A stretch of 64,000 nucleotides of DNA from positions 1 to 64,000 of the forward strand of contig NZ_BSUG01000087.1 in assembly GCF_030161475.1 (NCBI RefSeq), written 5' to 3'. Below the pieces are notes generated by a model. It was not told the origin of the DNA, did not search any database, and was given only the letters and a program-made list of their open reading frames with translations. The translations under genes and the position numbers were made by a program. Positions 1 to 8,733 of the stretch are shown in pieces. Positions within the stretch are counted from its first letter, which is position 1. Each line of letters starts with the position of its first letter. Source of the DNA: Tetragenococcus halophilus subsp. flandriensis. Its GTDB lineage: Bacteria > Bacillota > Bacilli > Lactobacillales > Enterococcaceae.

Positions 1-55
1 AAATTTTACAACAAACAAAATCAGGAAATATTACTACATTTTAGTCTCCTAAATA

Positions 56-97
56 AATGGCCTAAAGTCTTGAAATATCAAGGCTTTAGGCCATTTT
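56..97 (+). terminator. Rho-independent terminator-like hairpin
   Basis: A 16-bp stem (56-71 with 80-95, one G-T pair) and an 8-nt loop are followed by a short T run. It sits downstream of the acetyltransferase gene on the minus strand and could end transcripts from either side. Positions 1-218 hold no other recognisable gene. Confidence 0.6.
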
Positions 98-218
98 AAC
101 CTTTTGTAAGTGTCAAATTCAGGATCATATCAAAAATAGGGCGAATATGCTATTTAATTTTAGTTTCTTTAAAATTCTCTTACAAACAAAAAATAGTTCT
201 TATCATAAAAGCTTCCTC

Positions 219-728
219 TTATTCTATTAAATATTGATAAGCCCAACGATCGCCGTAAGGTATGGGAAAATGAACTTTCCCGCGATAAACAAAGCCAGCA
301 TTTATTATCGCCTTTTGCATTCCAATGTTTAAGTGATAGGTATCGATACGAATATCACGATAACCTAGCTGCTGACTGACGGCAATTAAATGGCGTAATA
401 GTTTTTGTGCCAGCCCCTTCCCGGTTTTGTGCTTGTCAACGACAACTCGATGAATAGATACATAAGGTCCTTCTCCTAACCAGCCGCCTTCTTTTATCGC
501 TGTATAAACTGGGTCCGTCCCTTTAATTAAGGCAGCGTAAGCAACAACCTTCTCATCTTCAAGCACATAGCCGGCGCCCGCTTTAATATCTTGTTCGACC
601 TGTTGCCGGCTTGGCTCATAACCATCTTGCCACTGCGGCGAGCCTTGTTTTCTTAATGAGTCTACGCCTTGCGCAATAAGTGTCATAATTTGTGCAATAT
701 CTTGAGTGTCAGCTGCTCTAAAAATCAT
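219..728 (-). CDS. GNAT family N-acetyltransferase
   Basis: Putative acetyl-CoA-dependent N-acetyltransferase of 169 residues, a usual length for a single-domain GNAT. The acetyl-CoA pyrophosphate loop is visible as KTGKGLAQ at about residues 101-108, after the typical strand VSIHRVVVD. A C-terminal GNAT signature (NIGMQKAIINAGF, about 134-146) follows. The substrate cannot be told from sequence. A GAGGGG ribosome binding site precedes the ATG. The gene begins 11 nt after the pyrD stop, so the two are probably co-transcribed. Nothing looks damaged. The family call is secure and the function is open. Confidence 0.85.
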   Translation of the reverse strand: MIFRAADTQDIAQIMTLIAQGVDSLRKQGSPQWQDGYEPSRQQVEQDIKAGAGYVLEDEKVVAYAALIKGTDPVYTAIKEGGWLGEGPYVSIHRVVVDKHKTGKGLAQKLLRHLIAVSQQLGYRDIRIDTYHLNIGMQKAIINAGFVYRGKVHFPIPYGDRWAYQYLIE

Positions 729-739
729 TTTTTCCCCTC

Positions 740-1675
740 TTACTCTTCTATCGTTTTTAATTTTCCGCGGAATTGCTGAATATTTTCATATCCCTTTTCT
801 TTCATAATTTCGCCTAACTCCTCAAGAATCCTATTAAAAACAGAAGTCCCTTCTTTATACAATTGCGTACCAATTTGTAACATTGAAGCACCGCATAAAA
901 GATGTTCAAAAGCGTCCTGGCCCGAAACAATCCCACCGGTCCCAATGATTTGAATGCTTGGATTTAAACGCGTATAAAAAGCACGTACGTTTGCCAAAGC
1001 AGTAGGTTTGATATATTCGCCACCAATGCCACCGAACCCTTCCTTAGGTTTGATAACCACTTGTTCTTTATCTGGGTCGATGATCAGTCCGTTACCAATT
1101 GAATTGATAGAATTGACAAAGGCAAGAGGAAATTTATTTAAAATTGTAGCGATTTGATCAAAATGTGCGATATCAAAATATGGAGGAAGTTTGACACCCA
1201 GTGGTTTAGTATAAAAGGAAAAGATTTCAGTTAAAATTTGTTCGGTCAACGCAAAATCATAAGCAACTTGTGGTTTACCCGCTACATTAGGACAAGATAA
1301 ATTTAACTCTGTAAAACCATGAAACTCACTATCTTCAAGCTTTTTTAAAGTTTCAATATTTTCTTGCATACTCATACTAGCCACTGAAAAAAACATCGGG
1401 GTAGAAAAGTTTTTCTGATATTCATTGACGTAATCAAGATAATAATCAAATCCTAAATTAGGCAAACCCATTGAATTAATACTACCTAGTGTTGTTTCAT
1501 AATATCGTGGCTCCGGATTCCCTTGTCTTTTCTGCCGTGTTACGCTTTTTGTTATAAACGTGCCCGCCCTTGAGTCTATCAAGCCGTTTAATTCTTCACT
1601 GGTCATACAATGAACACCTGAAGCATTCATTAGTGGAGATTGAAATGTATAATCCTGGAAAGTTACATCAAACAT
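740..1675 (-). CDS. pyrD: Dihydroorotate dehydrogenase, class 1A (fumarate type)
   Basis: Oxidises dihydroorotate to orotate in pyrimidine synthesis. Class 1A enzymes are soluble FMN proteins that use fumarate. The 311-residue length matches lactococcal PyrDA. The catalytic-loop cysteine is in NLSCPN (125-130), the FMN-binding lysine region in KLPPYFD (162-168), and the phosphate loop GTGG lies at 245-248. AGGAGG (reads GGAGG on the minus strand) sits just before the ATG. The gene stands apart from any other pyr gene here and is followed by the acetyltransferase. No PyrR-type attenuator is evident in the short leader. Class 1A rather than 1B is inferred from the overall sequence and the absence of an adjacent pyrK. 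Confidence 0.93.
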   Translation of the reverse strand: MFDVTFQDYTFQSPLMNASGVHCMTSEELNGLIDSRAGTFITKSVTRQKRQGNPEPRYYETTLGSINSMGLPNLGFDYYLDYVNEYQKNFSTPMFFSVASMSMQENIETLKKLEDSEFHGFTELNLSCPNVAGKPQVAYDFALTEQILTEIFSFYTKPLGVKLPPYFDIAHFDQIATILNKFPLAFVNSINSIGNGLIIDPDKEQVVIKPKEGFGGIGGEYIKPTALANVRAFYTRLNPSIQIIGTGGIVSGQDAFEHLLCGASMLQIGTQLYKEGTSVFNRILEELGEIMKEKGYENIQQFRGKLKTIEE

Positions 1676-1778
1676 GGTCTTACCTCCTAGATGATCTCTT
1701 TAATATTTGTTAGTAGTTTATCCAAATTTAAAGCAAAAAGCAATGAAAGAATCGGTTATAAAAACAAATAAAATAGAA

Positions 1779-1815
1779 AAAAGCTCCCTCATTAATTTTT
1801 TAATAAAGGAACTTT
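1779..1815 (-). terminator. Rho-independent terminator of the DUF59 gene
   Basis: Read on the minus strand, a 16-bp stem containing three G-T pairs (1800-1815 with 1780-1795) is followed by a T-rich tract. It lies 43 nt after the DUF59 gene stop. Confidence 0.6.
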
Positions 1816-1857
1816 CGTTAGTTGTAATAAACTGAATAAACAAATTCATATTTTTAT

Positions 1858-2193
1858 TTACCTGATCCCTAATGCAATACGCGCGTAGCGACTCATTTTT
1901 TCTGGTGTCCAAGGTGGATACCAGACGAGTTTTACATCTACCTGATTTACTTCAGGTACTTCATTTAGACAATCCAAAATTGCCTCAGTCAAAATATCAG
2001 CTAAAGGACATCCCATCGTTGTCAGTGTCATTTTGATTTCAGTGTCTCCTGTTGCATCATCGAACTCTACGCCATAGATTAAACCTAAATTAACAATATC
2101 GATGCCTAACTCTGGGTCGATAACGGTTTCTAGCGCCATTAAAATATTATCTTTTATTTCTTCAATTTCTTCTTCTGTTCGTGCGACACCCAT
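1858..2193 (-). CDS. DUF59 / MIP18-family metal-sulfur cluster protein (PaaD/SufT-like)
   Basis: Small acidic protein of about 111 residues in the DUF59 family, whose members assist Fe-S cluster maturation (SufT) or are relatives such as PaaD. The family core is visible: VIDPELGIDIVNLGLIY, then TLTTMGCPL with the conserved cysteine, then VWYPPW. I start it at the ATG at 2193 because AGGGGGA lies 9 nt upstream; an ATG 90 nt further up has no such site. It is monocistronic with its own terminator. The exact client is unknown. The family assignment is firm, the role inferred. Confidence 0.85.
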   Translation of the reverse strand: MGVARTEEEIEEIKDNILMALETVIDPELGIDIVNLGLIYGVEFDDATGDTEIKMTLTTMGCPLADILTEAILDCLNEVPEVNQVDVKLVWYPPWTPEKMSRYARIALGIR

Positions 2194-2335
2194 GTTTTCT
2201 AATCCCCCTCTGCTTTTTCTCTCTAAGCAAATCATACCTTGTTTTATATCATTTGTAAACGCTATTTGTAAACAATTTAACAATCTTTTATTTTTTAACG
2301 AAATTCTATTTTGTCACTGTTTTAAATGGGGAAAT

Positions 2336-4684
2336 TTATTCAACTTCTTGCCAAAAACTTTCCATTCCTTGTTTTAATTGTTCAAGATTGTGACAAATTT
2401 TCATATTCTGCCAATGCGCAGGAAAGAGTTGGCGATAAGGTCTAGAAGTAAATCTTTGGTCTAAAAGTAAAACAATGCCTTTATCAGTACTATCTCGAAT
2501 AACACGACCAGCAGCTTGTAATACTTTATTCATTCCCGGCAGCTGATAAGCATATGCAAAACCTTTTCCCTCTTTTTCATCAAAATATTCCTTAATTAAT
2601 TCTTGTTCATGATTCATTTGAGGTAATCCAACACCAACGATAATGCTGCCTACTAAGCGTGAAGCTTTTAAGTCAATACCTTCAGAAAATACGCCGCCTA
2701 ATACACAAAAGCCGACCAGAGATTGTGTTGGCTTTTCAACAAATTTTGCCAAAAAATCTTCGCGTTCTTTTTCATTCATTTGTGTATCTTGAACAATCGT
2801 ATCGATTTCTGGAAATTGCTCGCGAAAAATTTGAAAACAATCATCCAGATATTTATAAGATGGAAAAAACACTAAGTAATTTCCTTTTTGCGCAGAAACT
2901 GCTTCTGTAATAGCTTGAGCGATTGCTTGGTAACTATTATTCCTTTTCTTATAAGTTGTTTGGATATAATCGGCAATGAAGACTTGTTGGTTTTTTTCCG
3001 GAAATGGGCTAGCTAGACGATAACGTAATGCCTCGCGGTCCCCTCCTAACACTTCTTGGTAATAAGGCAAAGGTGTCAAACTCGCAGAAAAAAGTAGACT
3101 CGCTTTCCCTTTATTAAGGGTATCCGCTAAAAATAGTGCTGGTGACATACAAAATTGGCGGATTTTTAAATCGTGATACATAATTTCAATCGTTGTTTCA
3201 TAGCTTTCATCATAGAAATCACTAATTTTTAAAAATCGTAGCACATCAAAATAAAGGTCTAAGATTTTTTCTTCTTGTGGATTTCCTTCATTTGCAGCTA
3301 ACCATTCTTTGATTAATTCGCTAAAACGAAATAAAAGTTTAAGCAAAGTATCCGCCTGTCCTTTTTGATGATGGAAAGTCCAGCCAGATTCCTGCGCAGT
3401 TTCTTCAATCGCGGCAAATTCTTGCTCGATTTTTTTAAGACTCTTTAAAATTTTTTTATCGTTTTTAGAAAAACTTTTAAAAACACTGTTAAAAGACTTT
3501 CGATGAATAGAAGCAGAATACATTTCACGCGAACGATTCACGAGATTATGAGCTTCATCGATCAAAAAGTAATACTTTTCGCTGTTATCTTCAAAAAAAC
3601 GACGTAAGTATACTGTAGGATCAAATAAATAGTTGTAATCTCCAATGATCACATCACAAAATAGACTAATATCAAGGGAGAATTCAAAAGGAGAAACAAC
3701 ATGTTTTTTTGCATAACTTTCAATTACAGAACGAGTCATTTGGTTTTCATGATGTAAAATATCCCATAGTGCTTCATTGATGCGATCATAATATCCTATA
3801 GAATAAGGACTATCGTCTGGATTGCCCTCTTGTTCTTCTGGAAAGCGTATTTTATCTTTTGCTGTGATGGTGACACTTTTTATTTGCGCACCTTTATCCG
3901 CTAAAACGGTTAATGTATCTTCGGCCACTTGTCTAGTGATGGTTTTAGCTGTTAAATAAAAAATTCTATCCGCGCGGTCTTCTCCTAAAGCTTTGAACGC
4001 TGGAAAAAGTGTAGAAATAGTCTTGCCTATTCCAGTAGGTGCTTCAACAAATAACTCTTGCTGGCTACGTAAAGTCTTATAAGCTGCTGCCGCTAATTCA
4101 CGTTGTCCACTACGAAACTTTTGATAGGGAAAATCCATTTGCTGCAGTGTTTTATTACGTTGCACTCGCCATTTTTTTTGAAAGACCAACCACTTATGAT
4201 ATTCTTTTATTAACTTATCAAAAAAGTCTTTTAAAAAACTCCATTCATAAGAACGTCTTCTTTGTACGGTTTTTTCTTCAATCGTTTGATAATAGGTTAA
4301 TTGTACTTGGATATTTGTTAAATCATTTTGCAAAGAGTAGATATACGCATAGACCATTGCTTGATAGAAGTACATTTCAATTTGATCATCTTCTAATTCT
4401 TCAAATTGTACTTCCGAAGTTTTTATCTCATCAATAATCCAACCTTCGTCTTCTTTAAAAATACCATCTGCACGACCTTCAACAGTGATCTTATCATTTT
4501 CAACAGTTGTTTCTTCTTTTAAAAATACTTCTTTTTGATAATTATCTCCGGCAGCTTTTTGTAGTTTGCGATGGATTTTTGCCCCTTCTTGTGCAGTATG
4601 ATTGCTAGTTTTTTGACTGCTAAGGTTTCCTCTGCGTAGAATAAATTCAACGAGATGTCTGACCGAAATTTTCTTAGAAAACAT
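2336..4684 (-). CDS. DinG/XPD-type helicase fused to a PD-(D/E)XK nuclease-like domain, Fe-S cysteines lost
   Basis: Superfamily 2 helicase of 782 residues, probably acting in DNA repair. The N-terminal about 170 residues look like a PD-(D/E)XK nuclease: GRADGI at 70-75, IDEIKT at 84-89 and a Q-x-x-VYAY helix near 108-114. The helicase follows: Walker A APTGIGKT (215-222), DEAH (376-379), and a C-terminal motif-VI region with AAGRVIRD. In relatives four cysteines between motifs I and II hold a 4Fe-4S cluster. Here the aligned sites look like R280, G287, S292 and S331, so the cluster appears lost. The start is chosen at 4684 because AAGGTGG lies 4 nt upstream; an in-frame ATG at 4702 overlaps the same region with no better site. 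Exact name (DinG, YoaA-like) is unclear. Confidence 0.85.
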   Translation of the reverse strand: MFSKKISVRHLVEFILRRGNLSSQKTSNHTAQEGAKIHRKLQKAAGDNYQKEVFLKEETTVENDKITVEGRADGIFKEDEGWIIDEIKTSEVQFEELEDDQIEMYFYQAMVYAYIYSLQNDLTNIQVQLTYYQTIEEKTVQRRRSYEWSFLKDFFDKLIKEYHKWLVFQKKWRVQRNKTLQQMDFPYQKFRSGQRELAAAAYKTLRSQQELFVEAPTGIGKTISTLFPAFKALGEDRADRIFYLTAKTITRQVAEDTLTVLADKGAQIKSVTITAKDKIRFPEEQEGNPDDSPYSIGYYDRINEALWDILHHENQMTRSVIESYAKKHVVSPFEFSLDISLFCDVIIGDYNYLFDPTVYLRRFFEDNSEKYYFLIDEAHNLVNRSREMYSASIHRKSFNSVFKSFSKNDKKILKSLKKIEQEFAAIEETAQESGWTFHHQKGQADTLLKLLFRFSELIKEWLAANEGNPQEEKILDLYFDVLRFLKISDFYDESYETTIEIMYHDLKIRQFCMSPALFLADTLNKGKASLLFSASLTPLPYYQEVLGGDREALRYRLASPFPEKNQQVFIADYIQTTYKKRNNSYQAIAQAITEAVSAQKGNYLVFFPSYKYLDDCFQIFREQFPEIDTIVQDTQMNEKEREDFLAKFVEKPTQSLVGFCVLGGVFSEGIDLKASRLVGSIIVGVGLPQMNHEQELIKEYFDEKEGKGFAYAYQLPGMNKVLQAAGRVIRDSTDKGIVLLLDQRFTSRPYRQLFPAHWQNMKICHNLEQLKQGMESFWQEVE

Positions 4685-4771
4685 GTTGCCACCTTCTTCC
4701 AAACTATTATTATAGAATACTTTTGTGTATTTTTACAGCAGGATAAAAAAATCTACTCATCTTCTTTTTCT

Positions 4772-4800
4772 TTGTTTGTAGGAATAATTTAAGTTATACT
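4772..4800 (+). promoter_or_regulatory. Putative sigma-A promoter for the metallo-hydrolase/phosphatase operon
   Basis: TTGTTT at 4772-4777, a 17-nt spacer, and TATACT at 4795-4800, 36 nt upstream of the metallo-hydrolase start. Spacing and boxes fit a vegetative promoter. Confidence 0.6.
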
Positions 4801-4835
4801 TGAGTTAGTATTTTATAGAGGGGGTTTTAACTTTT

Positions 4836-5456
4836 ATGCGTATCAATCGATTGGTAACAGGCGATATTGGCGAAAATTGTTATTTAATATGGCAGGACCA
4901 ATCGCTTTTAATTATTGATCCAGGCGCTGATGCCTTTACTATTAAACAACAGATTAAACAAACAGATGCCTTGCCCGTCGCGATTTTATTAACCCACGCT
5001 CACTTTGATCATATTGGAGCCGTAGATGAATTGCGTGATGAATATCAAATTCCTGTTTATCTCAATCCTTTAGAATTTGACTGGCTACAAGATCCAGTTT
5101 TAAATTTATCCGTGCAATTACCTGAAGAAAGACAAGTAATCGTTCGTCCTGCAGAGTATAAATTAGAGCTGCGGGATTATAATTTGGCTGGTATCTCCTT
5201 CAAAGTTGTTCCTACTCCGGGACATTCGATAGGCAGCGTAAGTTTTATTTTTGATGATTTTGTTGTTTCAGGAGATGTTTTATTCAATGGCAGCATCGGT
5301 AGAACTGATTTTTACACAGGAAACTACGAACAGCTACTTGATAGCGTTAATTCGCAATTATTCCAATTAGCCGATGAATATACAGTTTATCCAGGACATG
5401 GTCCTATAACTTCGATCGGTCATGAAAAAGTAACGAATCCATTTTTCGTTGATTAA
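4836..5456 (+). CDS. MBL-fold metallo-hydrolase (glyoxalase II-like, YcbL type)
   Basis: Cytosolic metallo-beta-lactamase-fold hydrolase, 206 residues, of the short glyoxalase-II-like type. The metal-binding motif THAHFDH is at 53-59. Further metal ligands are in PGHSIGS, SGDVLF and the terminal YPGHGP. The fold could support hydroxyacylglutathione or other thioester hydrolysis, but the natural substrate is not determined by sequence. GAGGGGG precedes the ATG by 11 nt. The histidine-phosphatase gene follows after a 20-nt gap, probably in one transcript, ending at the terminator near 6200. Confidence 0.87.
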   Translation: MRINRLVTGDIGENCYLIWQDQSLLIIDPGADAFTIKQQIKQTDALPVAILLTHAHFDHIGAVDELRDEYQIPVYLNPLEFDWLQDPVLNLSVQLPEERQVIVRPAEYKLELRDYNLAGISFKVVPTPGHSIGSVSFIFDDFVVSGDVLFNGSIGRTDFYTGNYEQLLDSVNSQLFQLADEYTVYPGHGPITSIGHEKVTNPFFVD

Positions 5457-5476
5457 TTAAGCAAGGAGTGAAGAAA

Positions 5477-6172
5477 ATGACAAAAACAGAATTATACATC
5501 GTAAGACATGGTAAAACCATGTTTAATACAGTACAACGAGTGCAAGGCTGGTGCGATACACCCCTTACCAAAACAGGTGCTGAAGGTATCCGATATCTAG
5601 GAGCAGGACTTAAAGATATTAACTTTGAAGAAGCTTATGCTAGTGACTCCGGACGCGCTATTGAAACCGCAAGAATTATTTTAAGTGAACTTCCTAAAGG
5701 TTCTGAGGTACCTTTTCGTGTAGATAAAAGAATTCGCGAATGGTGTTTTGGTTCTCTAGAAGGTGGTTATGATGCTGAAATGTGGGGCGTTGTTCCTAGA
5801 GTTTTGAATTTTCATAATTACGATGAAATGATCGATAAACAAACCAGTTTTAAAGAGATCTGCGAAGCCATCTACGATGCAGATACAGCAAACTGGGCCG
5901 AAACCTACGATGAACTAAGTTATCGCGTGCGTACTGGTTTTGAAGATATCGCTCATCGTATTGAAAAAAATGGTGGTGGCAAAGCACTGGTCGTCTCTCA
6001 TGGTTTAACGATTGCCTTCTTATTGAATTTAATTAATGAGGAAAGTAACGTTCGCATGGACTTAGAAAATGGCTCTGTTACTCGCTTAACTTATGAAAAT
6101 GGCGATTTCACTTGCCAAGAAGTTGGTTCAACAGCTTATATTGAAAAAGGCAAAGAACTAGAACAAGCTTAA
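5477..6172 (+). CDS. Histidine phosphatase family protein (phosphoglycerate mutase-like)
   Basis: About 231 residues. The catalytic RHG motif is at residues 10-12 (VRHGKT) and the second histidine is in VVSHGL near residue 172. An acidic SDSGRAIETA segment lies between, as in this superfamily. Members are phosphatases or cofactor-dependent mutases; the many insertions make a metabolic phosphatase more likely than glycolytic mutase. The ATG at 5477 is chosen because AAGGAG sits 8 nt upstream; a GTG at 5468 overlaps that site and is unlikely. It is co-oriented with and close to the metallo-hydrolase. Confidence 0.85.
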   Translation: MTKTELYIVRHGKTMFNTVQRVQGWCDTPLTKTGAEGIRYLGAGLKDINFEEAYASDSGRAIETARIILSELPKGSEVPFRVDKRIREWCFGSLEGGYDAEMWGVVPRVLNFHNYDEMIDKQTSFKEICEAIYDADTANWAETYDELSYRVRTGFEDIAHRIEKNGGGKALVVSHGLTIAFLLNLINEESNVRMDLENGSVTRLTYENGDFTCQEVGSTAYIEKGKELEQA

Positions 6173-6198
6173 TTAAAACAAATAAAAGCTAAATTATA

Positions 6199-6227
6199 AA
6201 GCAAGTTTTAAAAACTTGCTTTTTTTT
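6199..6227 (+). terminator. Rho-independent terminator after the phosphatase gene
   Basis: A 10-bp perfect stem (6199-6208 with 6212-6221) with a 3-nt loop and a run of T residues, 27 nt after the stop codon. Confidence 0.8.
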
Positions 6228-6301
6228 ATCAAAAATTATTTATAATCCTCTTTTTTAAAGGTATACTTATTTTTGGCATTACTTAAGAAGGGATTGAAAA
6301 T

Positions 6302-7135
6302 ATGTTTTTTACAAATGTCATTAAAGCGATCATTCTAGGGATCATTGAAGGGATCACGGAGTGGTTACCTATCAGCAGTACTGGACATCTTATTTTGGCA
6401 GATGAATTTGTTCGTTTAGAAGCAAGCGAAGCATTTATGTCGATGTTCAATGTAGTTATTCAATTAGGCGCAATTTTAGCTGTCGTCGTCTTATACTTTA
6501 ATAAGTTAAACCCATTTGCTTCAAATAAGAACACTACCCAAAAAAATGCTACCTGGCAATTATGGTTTCGCGTCATTGTAGCAATCATTCCCTCAGGGAT
6601 CATAGGAATCTTTTTAGACGATTGGTTAGATGCGCATCTTCATAAATTTTTACCTGTCGCTATTGTGCTGATCGTTTATGGTGTTGCTTTTATTCTAGTG
6701 GAAAAAAGAAATCAAAATCGAACACCTAAGATTGCCCAATTAAATGAAATTACCTATAAATTTGCTTTAATTGTAGGGATGTTTCAAGTTCTTTCCTTAG
6801 TTCCTGGAACATCAAGGTCTGGCGCTACGATATTAGGAGCTATTTTGATTGGTGGTTCGCGTTTTGTTTCCACTGAGTTTTCCTTTTTCCTAGGGATTCC
6901 TACGATGTTTGGTGCCAGTTTTATTAAAATCTTGAAATTTTTAGGCACTGGCAATAGCTTTGACTTTACAGGAACAATCATTTTACTTATTGGAACAGTG
7001 ATTTCATTTATTGTTTCAATCCTTGCTATTAAATTCTTATTGAATTATCTTAAGAAAAACGATTTCACTGCTTTTGGTTGGTACCGTATTGTTTTAGGTA
7101 TTGTATTAATTCTTTACTGGATGGTCGCAATGTAG
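6302..7135 (+). CDS. uppP: Undecaprenyl-diphosphatase
   Basis: Membrane enzyme (BacA/UppP) that dephosphorylates undecaprenyl pyrophosphate, recycling the lipid carrier for peptidoglycan synthesis and giving basal bacitracin tolerance. At 277 residues it has the usual length and about eight hydrophobic segments. Both signature motifs are intact: EGITEWLPISSTGH at 16-29 and PGTSRSGAT around residue 167. AAGGGA precedes the ATG. The gene stands alone between two terminators. A TATAAT at 6241-6246 could be part of its promoter but lacks a convincing -35. Confidence 0.95.
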   Translation: MFFTNVIKAIILGIIEGITEWLPISSTGHLILADEFVRLEASEAFMSMFNVVIQLGAILAVVVLYFNKLNPFASNKNTTQKNATWQLWFRVIVAIIPSGIIGIFLDDWLDAHLHKFLPVAIVLIVYGVAFILVEKRNQNRTPKIAQLNEITYKFALIVGMFQVLSLVPGTSRSGATILGAILIGGSRFVSTEFSFFLGIPTMFGASFIKILKFLGTGNSFDFTGTIILLIGTVISFIVSILAIKFLLNYLKKNDFTAFGWYRIVLGIVLILYWMVAM

Positions 7136-7147
7136 AGACAACTAAAT

Positions 7148-7195
7148 AAAAAGCCAAGAGTTTGATATTTAAATTTATATTACTCTTGGCTTTTT
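7148..7195 (+). terminator. Rho-independent terminator of uppP
   Basis: A perfect 14-bp stem (7148-7161 with 7182-7195), 20-nt loop, A-rich on the left and T-rich on the right, so it could work in both directions. Confidence 0.85.
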
Positions 7196-7264
7196 ATTTA
7201 AGTAACTTTGATAATCGCGCCATTGTAATTTCTTTTTAGTAACAAAATTCTTTACAAGTTGTTA

Positions 7265-7293
7265 TTGCAAACAACTGAAGCATTCTGTATAAT
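7265..7293 (+). promoter_or_regulatory. Putative sigma-A promoter of rpsT
   Basis: TTGCAA at 7265-7270, a 17-nt spacer and a consensus TATAAT at 7288-7293, 61 nt upstream of the rpsT start. This is the best-matching promoter in the window. Confidence 0.75.
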
Positions 7294-7305
7294 GACTATT
7301 GTTGA

Positions 7306-7328
7306 ATTATACGTTATTTTCGTATAAT
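7306..7328 (+). other. Inverted repeat in the rpsT leader
   Basis: ATTATACG at 7306-7313 and CGTATAAT at 7321-7328 form a perfect 8-bp inverted repeat with a 7-nt loop inside the predicted 5' untranslated region. It is AT-rich and not followed by a T run, so not a terminator. Function unknown; a regulatory hairpin is possible. Confidence 0.45.
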
Positions 7329-7353
7329 ATTTTCTGATCCGGAGGTGAAATAA

Positions 7354-7608
7354 ATGCCACAAATTAAAGGTGCAGTCAAACGAGTTCGCCAAAGTTATAA
7401 AGTTACTCCTAAAAACTCAGCTCAAATGAGTGCAATGCGTACTGCTATCAAACAAGCAGAACAAGCAGCCCGTGAAAATGCTGATAATAAAGATGCGTTG
7501 TTCAAAGATGCTGTAAGCGCAATTGACACAGCTGAATCAAAAGGATTAGTTCATAAAAATAAAGCAGCGCGTGATAAATCACGTTTAAGCAAAATTACCG
7601 CTAAATAA
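7354..7608 (+). CDS. rpsT: 30S ribosomal protein S20
   Basis: Small-subunit 16S rRNA-binding protein of 84 residues, the normal length for S20. The sequence is strongly basic and helical, with the usual alternation of K/R-rich and A-rich stretches and the end [13 protein letters not shown] strong GGAGG lies 8 nt before the ATG. It has its own promoter and terminator and sits convergent with holA, as often seen in Firmicutes. Confidence 0.96.
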   Translation: MPQIKGAVKRVRQSYKVTPKNSAQMSAMRTAIKQAEQAARENADNKDALFKDAVSAIDTAESKGLVHKNKAARDKSRLSKITAK

Positions 7609-7647
7609 AAAAAAGATTTGAAGTTTAAAGCTTCAAATCTTTTTTTA
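7609..7647 (+). terminator. Bidirectional terminator between rpsT and holA
   Basis: A 15-bp perfect stem (7609-7623 with 7631-7645), 7-nt loop, A tract on the left and T tract on the right. It lies between two convergent genes and can serve both. Confidence 0.85.
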
Positions 7648-7661
7648 TTTTTAAGCTGAAA

Positions 7662-8675
7662 CTAAGCCGCTTGTAAAAGAAACAATTGAAATAAGTATTC
7701 TTTATCCATTTGGCCTGTTTTGATTTTATAATCATTTTCGATAAGCTCATCATAGAGTCGAGTTAGGATTTTGCTATCCATCTTACGTACTTGTTGAATC
7801 GCAAGCTTGACACGATAAGGATGAACATTTAAAGTGCGCGTAATATTGCCTTGTTGATACCCCAGCTTTAACAGGATCGCTGTCTGTAAATAAATACGTA
7901 TTTGACTAATTAAAATAGCGTTGATCTTGATCGTCTCTTCTCCTTGTACATGCAGGTCTTCATATAACTGCAAGGCTTCAGCTGTTTTGCCTTCTAATAC
8001 ATAATTGGTCAAATCAAATACATTGTCTTCAAGCGTTTTAGGAACCAAGCTTTCAACATCATTTTTTCTTATGCGTTTGGTTTTAGAAGCAAATAATTGT
8101 AACTTTTGTAACTCTCTCATAGCTTTTGTAAGATTAGCATCTGTTAGTCGAATAAATAATTCAAAAGCTTCTCTGTCCATATCAATGCCATCATTATCTA
8201 ATGTCTGTTGCAAAAAACGACGTACCTGTGCTTCACTCATAGGCGCTACATCGATCGCTTCTGCTTGTTTTTTAAATTGTTTCGTAACTTTCTTACGTTC
8301 ATCAAGTTTTTCATAATCAGCGAAAAAAACTAAAATTGTGCTATCGACCGGATTTTTCAAGTAAGATACAAGACGGTCAACATCATGTTCTGGTGCATTT
8401 GTTTTTTTCTCAGCTGTTAAAATAAACGGACTTTCAACAAAAACCAAACGGTAATCGCCAAAAAAGGGCATGGATTCTGCTTCATCCAGCACTTCATCCA
8501 CTGTGTTTTCCTCTAAGTCAAAGCTAGCAAAATTTAAATCATCAATCCCCAGTTGTAAACTTTCAAGAAAAGCTTGGTGTATTTGTTTTTGTAGATATTC
8601 TTCTGTTCCAACTACTAAATAAATGGGTTGAAAGTTTTGGTCGTAAATGGTCTGTAAAGCATTTTGAACGTTCAT
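7662..8675 (-). CDS. holA: DNA polymerase III subunit delta
   Basis: Clamp-loader delta subunit (YqeN type), which opens the beta clamp during replication. The 337 residues match the family, with the N-terminal IYLVVGTEEYLQ and the central FFADYEKLDERKK segments, and the C-terminal all-helical domain (GNITRTLNVHPYRVKLA). The ATG at 8675 is chosen because GAGGAG lies 7 nt upstream; a start 42 nt earlier has no such site. The gene follows comEC, a conserved order in Firmicutes. Confidence 0.92.
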   Translation of the reverse strand: MNVQNALQTIYDQNFQPIYLVVGTEEYLQKQIHQAFLESLQLGIDDLNFASFDLEENTVDEVLDEAESMPFFGDYRLVFVESPFILTAEKKTNAPEHDVDRLVSYLKNPVDSTILVFFADYEKLDERKKVTKQFKKQAEAIDVAPMSEAQVRRFLQQTLDNDGIDMDREAFELFIRLTDANLTKAMRELQKLQLFASKTKRIRKNDVESLVPKTLEDNVFDLTNYVLEGKTAEALQLYEDLHVQGEETIKINAILISQIRIYLQTAILLKLGYQQGNITRTLNVHPYRVKLAIQQVRKMDSKILTRLYDELIENDYKIKTGQMDKEYLFQLFLLQAA

Positions 8676-8733
8676 AAAATAGCTCCTCTTTTTACTTTTC
8701 AAAAGAAATCTTACCACGGAACAGACAGAATGA

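Noticed and set aside
1718-1912. Open frame on the minus strand after the DUF59 gene
   Set aside because: It overlaps the 3' end of a well-supported gene in another frame and spans its terminator, so it is a shadow.
8005-8316. Plus-strand open frame antisense to holA
   Set aside because: No ribosome binding site, low-complexity composition typical of antisense frames, and it lies fully within holA.
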